From Proales similis (taxonomy: Eukaryota > Rotifera > Eurotatoria > Ploima > Proalidae), in NCBI GenBank assembly GCA_019059635.1, contig JAGVRJ010000005.1:496001-560000 (forward strand): a stretch of 64,000 nt of DNA, written 5' to 3'. A model generated the notes under the pieces. The model saw nothing but the letters and a program-made list of their open reading frames with translations, did not search any database and had not been told where the DNA came from. Both the position numbers and the translations under genes were made by a program. This document shows positions 1-11,604 of the stretch, one piece after another. Position 1 is the stretch's first letter; each line of letters opens with the position of its first letter.

Positions 1-1180
1 CGGTCGGCTCTATCTATTGGCCATTTCAAGACGGCTCGAATCCACTCGTTTCGAACGAGCTCGAAGTCACTCTGCCGCTGGATTTGAGCGAAATAAGCCT
101 GCCGGATCCGTCTGTACGCGAGCGTTCCGCCGACTACTACGATGAGTATATCGAGATAACCGACACCGAAGACCGTAAGTAAAGTTTCGAATGTTTGTAG
201 CTTGCTTTCTCTTCTTTCCTATGATGCAGTCGTAGTTGAACTTATTGATCTGCCTGTTAGCTGTTTGGCATGTTTGTGCCTTGTTGTTGCTTGTTCTAGT
301 CAGCTAGCGTTCTAGTCAGGCTTTTGAAATTTTCTTTAAATCCCCTCATTGTCGGGCAGCCAATGAAAATAGAAGAGAGTGAGAAGAAAAAAGAGAGAGC
401 GAGCGCGCAAACAATTTTGCATTGACCAAGTCTTAAATTCATACGTTAGGATCGCCAGAGCTGTTGAATGAGCCTGTTGAGCCCAAATTAGAGCAAAACT
501 CCTCCACAGACTCTTCTGATGAACCAACTGCTAAGACAGCAGCCAGTAGCAATAAGGAAATCATTCCGATCGACCACACCTACTTGACCTATCTGTCTGA
601 CGCAGTGTCTCATTTCACTGAACTGCCAATCACTCATTCGCATCATAGCCAGAACGATGGCAAAGACGATCGTGACGATGGCGATGAGAGAGTGGGCTCG
701 CTCTCAAACAAGGCCGGTGTGGATGGTCTTGCGTTGGAGGGCAGCTCGCTTCTACCTGCACGCAGGGAAAAAATGAATGTGTTTGAAGTGAGAGGGATCG
801 ATGCTGACTATTTCCACGATCATGACGAACAGACCGTCCTGCAGCCGCTTAAGTACGTGAACAACGCCAACATGAGCCGAAACAACTACAACAGTGTTGA
901 ATTTCGCTCGCAAAGCCGCTACTACCAGGCGAATAACTGGCCGACCACTATTCCGGTTGTATCTGCCTCTTACAAGCCGCCCTTTAGAGAAAAGGTGGTC
1001 GACATGCATGCGTACGACCGATATGCGTTTAATCAATCGCGCACGCCCAACAGACACGTGGACGTCTCTGTGCTGCGCGACATAAAATTGCAGCAGACTG
1101 AGTATCGTGGTCCCTATCAGCTCGATCCTGCTCCCTATATAAAGAAAAACATGTACATGCCGCATTTCGAGCAGCAGTGA
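1..1180 (+). CDS. Unrecognised protein, 3' part (two exons)
   Basis: The gene enters from the left edge. Exon 1-174 is open in frame 3 and ends at a good donor (gacc|gtaagt). The next exon runs from 450 (cgttag|gatc) to a TGA at 1178-1180, and the two join in phase (codon CGA). The visible product is about 300 residues: an N-terminal stretch containing SIYWPFQDG, an acidic Ser/Asp/Glu/His-rich middle, and a basic Tyr/Asn-rich C-terminus ending PHFEQQ. No transmembrane segment or named domain is visible. It could be the intracellular tail of a larger receptor, but that is a guess. A poly(A) signal AATAAA lies at 1374-1379. The stop codon overlaps a donor-like sequence (gca|gtgagc), so alternative splicing onward into the fibronectin gene cannot be excluded, although the phase does not match the first exon seen there. 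Confidence 0.6.
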
Positions 1181-1429
1181 GCTCTGCTGCTCGTCTGTTT
1201 GCCTTCTCTCTTTTGTTTTTGTCGCTTGTATTAGCCTTAGTGTATCGCGCTCGTAAATCTCTTGCTTTCCGCTTCATATTTGCGTCCATTCAATTTCTTG
1301 CTCGTCATTGCTTGCCTTAGAAACGCCTCCATTCAATCATGAACTCGATTCTCTCTTCTATTTTTGCTAGTTGAATAAACAACTTTGAGAACAAGTTAGT
1401 TTTCTAATCGAACGATTTTCAATTTTAAG
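1181..1429. other. Short gap between two collinear genes
   Basis: This holds the presumed 3' UTR of the upstream gene with AATAAA at 1374-1379. The 5' end of the fibronectin gene must also lie here or further upstream. The first supported exon of that gene begins after an acceptor ending at 1429. An ATG at 1338 opens a ten-codon frame that could be joined in phase through a weak donor (gct a|gttgaa), but the donor is poor and I do not trust it. Confidence 0.4.
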
Positions 1430-4400
1430 TTTTGGACGATGTGACCAATGTGAAGCAGCCGCGTAAGGTAAACACCGTTTCTTATTCTTTTCAAATTCAA
1501 ATCATCCCAGCCGACGATTCATCGACGCCACTCATTCTAAATCGATTGCAGGCAAGCTCACCTCAATCGAGCGAATTAGAAAAGAAAGAGGGAAAAGAAG
1601 ACGCCAAACCTCAATACGCGTCCTATCTGCCCTACGATAACTATCTGCTAATGAATCGGAACTCTTTAATTCACGAGCTCATTGAGCGAGAAGGGCCCGT
1701 TCAAGAGCTGAACGATTTCTCTAAATCGGCTACTGAAATAAACGAAACGAAACCGGCCGAGAAAGAGACGATTGTCGATACTCAGCCTCAACTCGAAAGC
1801 AGCAGAAGCAGCTGCAGTCGAGTTTCTGCGGACGCAGTGAGTGCCCTGCAGCGCTTAAGTTCTCTTTCTTGTCTTGTCCGTCTGAGCATGAGCTTTCACT
1901 GCTGAGCATGTTATTTCCGTGCCATACGCATTGAAGAGAAACGTTTTTTTTCAAAATGATTCAAATGAACTATTCTCTTCAAGGTCACGGGTGAAATAGA
2001 CGAAAAGAATCTGCCGATGCCCAAGCCATGCATCTCGCACATCCATCCCGGGTCCATTTTAGTCGAGTGGCAGATGACAAGAGCAGCACCACGCGGCCTC
2101 GAGCTCACTCACTTTGTCGTCACAATGGTCGGCACCGAGTTTGCCAATTCTATAAAATCTGACGCCAGGTTGGTGCCTCTCTGTTGACTATTTCATCCGA
2201 ATTTAGTCACCTGCATCGCTTCTTAAACAAAGCTACGAATGTTTGATGGAGGCGAACGGCAAAAAGATTCCGGCCGTTCAGCACTGTTGGGTTTGCAAGC
2301 CTGCGAATGCGAGCGAAAATCGACTTCAAATAGACGGCGTTCTGGACACGTCTGTTTACCAGTAAGTTGAGAGCGTTTGAAACAGGGAACCAGATTTCAG
2401 TGGCTGATGAATTAGAATCGCGGTGATTGCCGTCTACAAAGCACTGGAGGCAGACGAGACCAAAGAGTACAAAGCATCGTCAAAAACAATTGCTTACACG
2501 TCGCTGGGCCCGCCCAATCCACCTCGGCTCAGAGTGAATGCGGTCGACTCGTACGCGTGCACACTCGAATGGATGGCACCTCACTATCCTCGGGTTGACT
2601 TTATCACCGGCTACAGGCTGCTTGTCAACGGTGAAGTGAATCAGGTGTTTGAGAAAAATGTCAACGAGTTTGTATTCACTGACATGCAGCCGGGCAGGAA
2701 ATATGACATTGAACTTGTGACAGTGGCCAATTCAATAGTGGGCCAGAGTCAGCCTTCGAACAGAGTCAGTCTGGTTTGCCCTCTACGGCCATCGCCGCCT
2801 CTCATCACTCAGCTTCCGTCTGTGAGACCAAACTGTGCCGTGATCGGCTGGAAGCCGGCTTCGCCTCGAACTCAAAACGAATGGGACCATATCATGTGCT
2901 ACAAGTAATTAGCGTTCATTTCTCAACTCAGCCTGATTCGCTCCATTCGAATGCTGCTCCTCTCGAAGGGTCTATCTGGACAAGAAATACCACGGCGAGA
3001 TATTCAGCTCCAACCTGAGCTCCTACTCGTACATGATTTGTGACCTTCAGCCTGGCAAAAGCTATGAAGTGTCGGTGCAGTCGTTTTGCGGCGAGCGTAT
3101 GTCACATCCTACTGAGGGACCGGTCGTCAGCTGTATAGTGTCAAGTGACTTATCAAATGAATTGATGGTCACTCCGACTGCCCCGCCCGAACCTATTCCG
3201 CTCAGGCTGGCCTCGATCACATCGGACGGCCTTGAAGTAACATGGAACTATCCGCAGCAGTACGGCGACGCTGTCGTCTCGGTATGATTGGCCTATTTGA
3301 CTTGAACAATGAACTTAAAGCGCTATTTGGCCAAATTAGGGATTTCAACTTGTCAAGGACGGAAAGCTGTATGGCAAAGAGCTGGGCGCCGACGTGAACA
3401 AATATCTGTTGGGCGACGTTGAAATCGGCGACACAGTCAACCTGCAGATAATTGCATTAACCAACCATCCAGTCGGAAAGTACACGGTGATGCACGAGCA
3501 TCCCGGATTTCTCATGGATCAGCCCCAGCGTGAAGAGCTGCTGAATGGCAGCCGAAACGGAGAATGGAGTCGACACCGCAAGAGCAGTGACATTCACCCG
3601 GACTACCCGGCGTGTAGGCCAGGGCCAGTTCTGACCGTCACTTACACTGGCCTTGTCAAGCCGGCAGTTAAGATTTGGACGGAGAAGATCACCGGCTTCT
3701 CGGCCATGGTCGTGTTCCAAACGAGTAAGTATTCGATCTAAGTCCTGTTCACTCTCAAATACACCCAAAACACGGCCAGCAGACCAGAGCTCCAACTTTT
3801 TCCCCTACGGAGGTAGCATTCGTCTCGTCGACTCTTTTGTTGTGTTGCATGCTCCTCCCGCATGACGCATTTGAATGAACAATCTCTTGAGATTTCTGAA
3901 CATTCACGATTCGTTTTATAGGCAAAATGAGCAGTCACTTTGTAGAGCCTGAGTATTTCCTCGTCAGCTATTGGCCAGGAAACGAGCCCGATGACAATGT
4001 GCAGACCATAAAAACCGACAGTAAACTTTACCTCTTTCTCTCCACTTCGGCTGGACTCGGGTTAACGCTTTGTAAACAAAAAAGAGGATTTTGTCGAACT
4101 CTACAACTTGAAGCCGTCGACAATTTACACTGTTCAAGTTGAATCTCGCCGCGAGTCTAAACGAGCACTCGAAATTGTCGGTGAGTGGATTTCTTTTCTT
4201 AAGCAATCATTTGATCGTCCGAGTTGACTCCTAAACAAAAGACAACGAGCCAAAGAGCGAATACACTTATATCGCTTACTCCAAGTCGAACGTATCTCAG
4301 TTCCAGACCGCCAGTCCGCCTGATCCGCCCACCAATTTGACGGTGGTTGCTACCACATGTCATGCGATCAAGATATGCTGGGATCCGCCCGTCGACAATG

Positions 4401-7400
4401 GATCCGAGCTCATCGGTTGGTTCTTTTTCTTTTCGTCGTTTACAAGACTTTTTCAAAGGTTGAACATTTTCAAGCCGTACGAGTTGACTGCTATGCGATA
4501 AACACCGAGCGAACGCTGCACATATTCAAAGAGCTGACGCCCGACTCGACCAGCTGCATAATAGACAACTTGTCGGAGAAGACCACCTACAAGCTGAGCG
4601 TGACCGCAATAACCGAAGAGTACTTCTCGAGCCACAAGATCAAGGAGATAAAGCAACTTCCCAAGCTAATTCTGGAATCGGCACCTTGGCTACCGTCAGC
4701 GCATATTGAAGCCATGACGTCTGGCACCGACCCAGCCTCTGGCGTTGAATGGAAGCTAAAACATGACAAGTCGATGGGCGTGAGCTGGAGACCCGGCAGA
4801 GTCTACGGCAGTAACAAGCTCATCCATCAGGTGCTCTGCTATCAGGAAATTGGAGTTAAAAACTCAATGCCATATCAAATACCGCTGCCGATGAGCGCCA
4901 GAAGCTACAAAGTGGCCAATCTCAGAATCGGAAGCCGTTACCGACTCTGGCTCGAGACCGTGGTGCTCATCAAGCTCAACATAAACTCGGAGGGCTTCGG
5001 CGCCAATTATGAATTCAACTCGGACAAGGTCTACGATGTTGACTATTATCGCGACGTCAAAGACAGCCGATGTGTGAACGTTGCCTCAGATTTCGTAATC
5101 ATGCGAATGCCGGCGCCTTGTGAGCCGGCCGTTCTAAATCTGACCGGCTACACGAGTGAGACGATTGACATTTACTGGGCGAAGCCCAATCTTTACAGCC
5201 AGCACCGCGACCCGGACTATCCGGAGCAGAAGATTCACGTCTACAGACACTTGATCGGCTACAGACTTGAAGTGAACAACATCCGACAGCGTTCCATAAA
5301 CGCGGACGAGAACATCTGCACTCTGACCAAGTGCAAGCCTGAAAACACCTACAACATTGTTCTGGTCGCTCTCACTTGCCTGTCAAGCGCCACTGAGGTA
5401 AACTGCTTCTTTGGAGCTCTTTTCTTGCTTGGCTGCTCGCAATTGAGCGCTCTCTTTTTTAGACGGCCAATCCATTGGTTGAAAACGAGGTAGACATATC
5501 TGAAATAGACGAGTCACCGTCGCGGCCGCTCCAAGTGAAGACATTCACGGTCGATCGCGATGACCAGCTGCGCAGTTTGGCCGCTCGCTTCGAAGACGTG
5601 GTCGACGTCAAAGAGCCCAACTCACTTGGCCGTATTGCTCTCACTTGGGATATAAAGAACAGCTCAAACATTCGTCAGTTCAACGTAAACTGGTTCTCGG
5701 CCGAAGAAACGCTCACACAACGACGCGCTTTTGACAGCTCGGCCCGATCATGCCACATTCCAGTGACCAAGTCAAAGTAAGCGTCGAACGCTTCTGCTTC
5801 GTTCACTTTTTGCTTCATCTCTGACTTGTTTACCAGATGCATCTACGAGATAAACGTCGAGTGCGTTTATGAGGGCGGCGAGACGAGAATAAGCGAAATG
5901 CTGTTCATTGAGATACCCGGCTCACCAGACGCGCCCGAGCTCTGGCTTCACGAGCAAAAAGACAATCACTTCACCATTCATTGGTCCGAGCCTCGACTTT
6001 ATCCTCAAGTGCCAGTCAGCGGTTTCCAGGTACCGTGCTCGTCCTCTCTTCTTTTTCAAAGCGAATTGGTCCCAACTAATTCCATTCAAAAGCTTTTCCT
6101 GAACGATCAAAAAGTCGGTGCCAAGATCGATCGTGATGTTTACAAAGCCACTCTGCCTCTCAAGCCCAATCGGTGAGTGAGTCGCAAAGCTTCAAATTTT
6201 GCAAATTTTCATTTTTTCTAAACCAACTGCAGAAGCTACAAGATCAACATCCAGGCGTTGAGCTCTCGAACTGAATTCAAAGACTCCGTCTATTCAAACA
6301 GCCTTCATTTAACAACCTCAATGGCCAATCCGAGTCTGTACGTGGCAAAAGACAGCATCGACATGCTGAGTGCAAAAGGAGCCCTGCTCGACCAAGAGTC
6401 GGGCCTTGATGCTCAAGTGGCCGCCTTGCGAAAGTTCTACGAGCATGAGAACGAGACCGATCTGGACGGCGAGCACGTGATTCCGGTGAGAATCACCAAG
6501 CTCACCGAAGACCATGTCGACTTTGACTGGTCCAAGTACATAATGCCGGAGAACGTGAACGAATACAAAATTGAATGGCATTGTCTGAACACGAACGAGC
6601 ACTTTGAGCATCGTTGTGACACGTCAGTGATCAGCCATCAGATAAAACGCTTGAATGCGGGCGCTACGTATTGTCTCAAAGTGTCGTCTCTGAAAAACGC
6701 CAACACTTGCGTGAATCGGTCAAAGAACGTGATATTCGAGACGTGTGCCGCCCCGGACGCGCCCATTCTCAAACTGCGAGCCTGCAACTTCAAATACATA
6801 ACAATGGAATGGAACAAGCCGAAAAGCTACGGCGATGCTAAAATAGTCGCTTACAAGCTGTATGTGGACGGCAAGCCGGAGGCGATCTTGTCCTCGGAAC
6901 AGACCATATTCACGCTTTCAAAGGGCGAGCCATCGCATGAGTACACTTTCCAAGTTCAGGTAGGTTTGCGACTTGAATTCGATTCTTATCAAATTAGAGA
7001 CGAAAACTAAAACAAATTTAAAGGCCATGACTTCAGACGAAGGCCTCACCAGTCCGATCTCGACTCCACTGCGAGTGGTCTGGCCCGGAATAATGGTGCC
7101 CAATCTGAGGCAAATTGAAAACGAAAATGGAATCTTGCGTTTAGCTTGGGACGATCCGCTGATTACCGGAAACATGAAGATCTCTTACTACCGAGTAATA
7201 GCCGAGTCCCAGGAGACTGGCCAGGCGCAAATACAGGGACCTCTGGACAACAACATACGCGAGTGTGAATTTTTCGGCATCGACACGGGCAAATACAAAG
7301 TGCATTTGGAAGTGACTGCCTACGGCCTTGCCGAGCCTTTCTGCTCGGCACCGTTGACCGTTGACTTTGGTCGAAAGCCAGAAGCTCCCTATCTGTCATG

Positions 7401-9170
7401 TGAAGTTCCTGGCCTCAAACAGAGAGCCAAGTTAGACCGAGTGGCTGCAAGCCTGGCCAACAAACGCGATCGACTTGTGAGAATTATTTCGCCCGTGAAA
7501 AGCTACGATCCGTCGAACATGTCGTTGCCCAAAGCAGTGGCCACTTTAAAACAAGTTGACGAGGCGCTGAATGACTGCCTCAAACTGATCGCCAACTACT
7601 CAGGCTATTTCGTGGTCAATCTCAGCTGGGCGTGCCATCAGACCAACCAAATGATCAAAATCATGGGATTCAAAGTCTATGTGAACGATAGGCAATACGG
7701 CGGTGATTTGCACGAGTCGATCAGAAGCATCCGAGTAAAGGTAGAGAACAGTCATCAAAATCGAGCTTCTTGGCTTCGCTTATTAAAGAGAAAATTTGAA
7801 AGCTGTCGTTAGAGCGAGCTGTCCACTCGATCTATGTGACTGCATTCACGGACCGGACGAACATGGAAAGTCAAAGCTCGAACACGATTGAGCTTCAAAG
7901 TGAAAAGTTTTTCCCGTTCGCCTTTTATTGCTATCACAACGTGCATGCGAAAAACACTTCGTAAGTAGAGCAATCGATCTGGCCATCTCTTTATATCGAC
8001 TGATAGGCAAACTTGGGTGAACAAAGGTGGCCACAAAAAGGATGCTGCGCCTACCAGGACACGTTGCCAGTCGAGCGTCTCAACTTGGGCAGGTCAAAAG
8101 AGCCAATAAACATTGGCACCATTAGCGAGCCAGTGCAAGCGTTTAAATGCGAAGTGCTCGAGTTGACAAGTGGCAAGACTTGCAATTTGGTCGACAGCAG
8201 GAACAAATCAGGACGATACACCGCGATACTGTTTTGGACCAAATGGTGTTTGTCGTCTATAAGGAGCCTCAATCACTTTCTCATGTACTCAAAGCGGAGC
8301 TCATTCGAGGTAGGTTTTTATTTCAACAGCACACCGGTCAATCACATTTAAAGGGGATTTGCTCAGATTGACTACACAGCTTGCCATTGTGGACATGAGA
8401 ACAGTGGCGAGATGCTGGAGCTGCTTGAGAAGGCCGGATATTTGGACACAGACGTGAAATTTGTGAACGACATTCTTTATGCCGGCAAAAAGGGTAAGAG
8501 AGCTGAAAGAGCATATTCAAATTGATCGTCTCGAATGACATTTTTGGGTTCAATTTATGCCCCAGATAACATGAACGTGTCGTCGATAGACCCGTTTGAA
8601 ATTAAAGGAGTGCCGACGATGATTATCGTAAACAAGCACGGATTCGTGTTGTGGAAGGGTCGACACTGTGCGGCTGATTACACAAGCTACGAACAGTTCA
8701 TGAATCACACGCTTGGCATGCTACTGGGAATGGGCTGTTCTCAGAGCGCCTGTCAAGACTGCGCTCCTGATTTGGGCATCGAAGACGAAATTGAAGGTTG
8801 GCACGAATGCACTATCAGCTGCTGAAAAAACGTTCAATGATAAATTACAATTTTAGAAATCAGAGCGGAACAGAAATTCCTGACTAATTACATCGAATCA
8901 TTGTCAAGACCGACACAAGAGACGTGGACAGATTTGAGCGCTAAAAAGGTCGTTCCTCGTCTGCCGAAAATATCCACCAAACAGCTTGTTAGCGTCAAGA
9001 CAAATGCGACCGGATTCCATGGCACGCGGGCCGCCTCGGAGCGAGCTCTGGTGCACACAAACTCTCAGACCATCATGCGCTCGTACGCAAAGAGCGTAAA
9101 GCGGCGTCCCAGTTCGACAGACTCGCAAGGTTTCTGCTATTACGGACGACAGACGATCAAAAAGACATGA
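1430..9170 (+). CDS. Multi-FN3 protein with C-terminal thioredoxin-fold domain
   Basis: About 20 short exons join in phase into a protein of roughly 2000 residues. After an N-terminal region of low similarity there is a string of about 14 fibronectin type III-like modules. Each shows the typical PxxP...L/V...W...Y..Y pattern, for example GPPNPPRLRV (near 2510), DPPTNLTVVA (near 4320) and SPDAPELWLH (near 5925). The exons at 8027-8790 encode a thioredoxin fold: TAILFWTKWCLSS for the active-site strand and helix, and GVPTMIIVNKHG for the cis-proline segment. The active site reads C-L-S-S, not CxxC, so a dithiol redox cycle is unlikely. A basic tail follows and ends at TGA 9168-9170, with AATAAA at 9257-9262. 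I see no signal peptide or membrane anchor, but the 5' end is unresolved. Introns are 45-90 nt. I know no named gene with this architecture, so the function is open. Confidence 0.8.
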
Positions 9171-9420
9171 GATGTAATCTCTTTTCTACGGCAATTAGAA
9201 TGCTCCAAACAATTATGGGCCAGCATTTTTTTTTTTATTCTTAATAATTGGCTTTAAATAAAACAAAAGAAGAGGCCCGTTTCTTGTGTCTATTTTGTGC
9301 CGCAATCTTCCATTGCTTTGCTTGGCGGTGGCTAATTTGATCACGTGAGGCTCAAAGACACAAAGAGCGCGATAACAACACGCTGCAAGAGCATTACCTT
9401 TCGAAAATAGACTCTGAACG

Positions 9421-10114
9421 ATGACTCAAGAGAATTCTGACTTAACCGATGCCCTGTCCAGAGAGCTTGTTGCTCACATATTAGAGAAATCGCTTCAAGG
9501 AACCGCGTCTAGATCAATTCATATCAAGTGAGTGGCGCAGGTGAACACATCTACACATTGCAGTCGCTGAGAGCTTTCAATTTAGCGCAAAGTACAATGA
9601 AATCGATCAGGGACTGCGAGAGCTGAACGACGCAATAAAATGCGTTGACAATGACGAAAGTGATTATGTAAGTGCCTAGGTGGCCGAATCCAGAATCGGC
9701 CGATCGACGAAAAGCGAGATAATCGATAGACTATGATTAATCTAGAAAATGTGTCTGAGGTATTACGAGAAGGCGTTGAAATTGAAAAAAGACCTGGCGG
9801 ACATCGATGAAAGGACGAGCAGCATGAAGGCAAGAAAATAAAAGCCATCGAAATTCTAACGCAGAAAATAAAGTGAATAGCAGAAACGAGCCGGCGAGCT
9901 GCTGGAGCTAGTCAAACGTCACAAAGAACAGGAGAGGCTGAAACGCCAAGAAGAAGAGCGCCGACTCCATCCCGTGTTCAATCCGGCCGAACTGCCGCGG
10001 AAAAATTCAAACGCGCAAATAGAAGAAGCGCTAGTCCGTGCTCCGCCCAGTCATCTGCTTAGAAAGTCCAAACACCGAACAATCTCGGTCGATCTAGACG
10101 AGCAGCCCAAATAG
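9421..10114 (+). CDS. Small coiled-coil protein, possible KxDL/BORC-type subunit
   Basis: Four exons (9421-9527, 9586-9667, 9746-9829, 9881-10114) total 507 nt and encode 168 residues. The third intron uses a GC-AG boundary (aag|gcaaga ... tgaatag|cag); without it the frame closes at TAA 9839. The protein is helical and charged. Around residue 75 it has LKLKKDLADIDERTSSMK, which resembles the KxDL motif of KXD1, a small subunit of the BORC lysosome-positioning complex. The long basic coiled coil that follows and the Pro-rich C-terminus are not typical of KXD1, so the family call is weak. The start ATG is the first in the transcript region and is followed by an acidic N-terminus. Confidence 0.6.
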
Positions 10115-10179
10115 AAGTCTTTCTCTTTTTATATTTTTTTATGGTAAATATATAGAAACAAAAACAAAATGCGGTCGAC

Positions 10180-11604
10180 TCAGTGCTTGAGCAGCTGCTT
10201 CATTTGATGTGAATCAGATCTCTCGTCAATTTGGTTGGTCACTGCACGTCTGTTGGTGTTTGTCACTGGTTTGAGCTGAGCCTGCAACAGATTGGTGCTC
10301 TTTTTCCCGCCGCAGCAAAATAGAATGGCGCGGAATTCTCGCCGAAAGTTGTCTACAGGAAAGCAGGAAAGCAAAGAGAGACAATTTGGGTTAAACTGAA
10401 TACACCCTAGCTCAGTTGAGAATTACTCACCGCTCATGAGATTGTAGATCAACGGGTTCACAGAAGAGTTTAAATAGACCAGAAGATGGCTGATGTGAAA
10501 TATAACAATTATGATCTGATCGCTGAACAGCTGCCGCAAGATTATTCCGTTGCCGATGTACCTAGGCAAATTGGGTCTATTAAACCAGGGAGAAGAAAGT
10601 GGTGCTTGACATTCTACCTTAGGATGTTTAGAACATGAATGGGAAGATAGCAGATGGCGAACAGCATGGCCACGCTGATAAGCATTTTGGCTGCTTTTCG
10701 CCGCGCGTTAAGCTGACTGCGCATTTTAGACTTGGCGGCGGCACTCCCGCTGGCCATGGTCACACAAGATGCGTCCAATTTGTTTGTTGACCTGGAGCAG
10801 TCGGCTTCTGGCTGCTCCCACATAATGCTCTTGTCAATTCGCCAAAGCACTTTGAATACTCGCGAGTAGGTGTAGAATATGAGAATCATGGGCAGAATAT
10901 ACAGAATGAGTAAATTGAACGAGTCGAACAGGCGCTGGTAGATTGGACTCCAAGTCGGAAAGCAGCTTGAACGGTCGGGATCAGATTGAAATGCAGAAAA
11001 GAGGAGCGGTGGAAATAAGCCACTTACTAGGAGATATCCTCCTCGTGCTGGATTGAGATTACCATCGGCAGGGGTATGTTGATAAAGATCGCAATCGTCC
11101 AAACTACGCAGATGATAAGCTTGGCGCGGAACTTGGTCGCTTGAAACTTGAGTGGGTAGACTATGGCGTAGTAGCGTTCGTATGATATTGAAGTGAGCGT
11201 CATCACGCTGACGCACACAGAGATGTACTTAAATTTGAAGAGACCAATTAGATCTCCTTTCCAAAATTTTCATTAAAATCATTTACTTGAGTGTAGGGCA
11301 TTATTTTGCACATGAGCGCGCCGAACCACCAGCTGCCGGTTATGTCATTGATCATAGTCGGAGGCAGGCATATGAGAATCACGAGCAGGTCTCCGATCGC
11401 CAGATTCACTATAAACAAGTTGGTGATGGTTCGCATGGGTGCGTTTTTAACCACCACAATGATGACTAGCAGGTTGCCCAGGAAGCCGAACGTGAATATG
11501 ATCGTGGAAACAAATATTAAACACCAAGTGTACACGCCGTAGACTGGCAATGACATTTCGGCCTCAGAACTGTTGGTCGAATGAATCGAGCTGTTTTCCA
11601 TCAT
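10180..11604 (-). CDS. Class A peptide GPCR, orexin/allatotropin receptor-like
   Basis: Five exons (11604-11287, 11227-11028, 10965-10618, 10576-10431, 10352-10180) total 1185 nt and encode 394 residues. Features in order: Asn-rich N-terminus with glycosylation sites, TM1 with GN (FLGNLLVI), TM2 with NLAIGDLLV, and W-FG-LCK before TM3. TM3 ends in SYERYYAIVYPLKF, where ERY replaces the DRY/DRW triplet. A long third loop is rich in Ser, Ala and Lys. TM6 reads FAICYLPIHVLN, so the usual CWxP tryptophan is a tyrosine. TM7 has NPLIYNLMS, followed by NFRREF and a CC pair likely to be palmitoylated. The combination VSVMTLTSIS, YPLKFQAT and NFRREFRAILFCC is closest to the orexin/allatotropin receptor class. 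It should sit in the plasma membrane and signal through G proteins. The ligand cannot be told from sequence. Confidence 0.85.
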
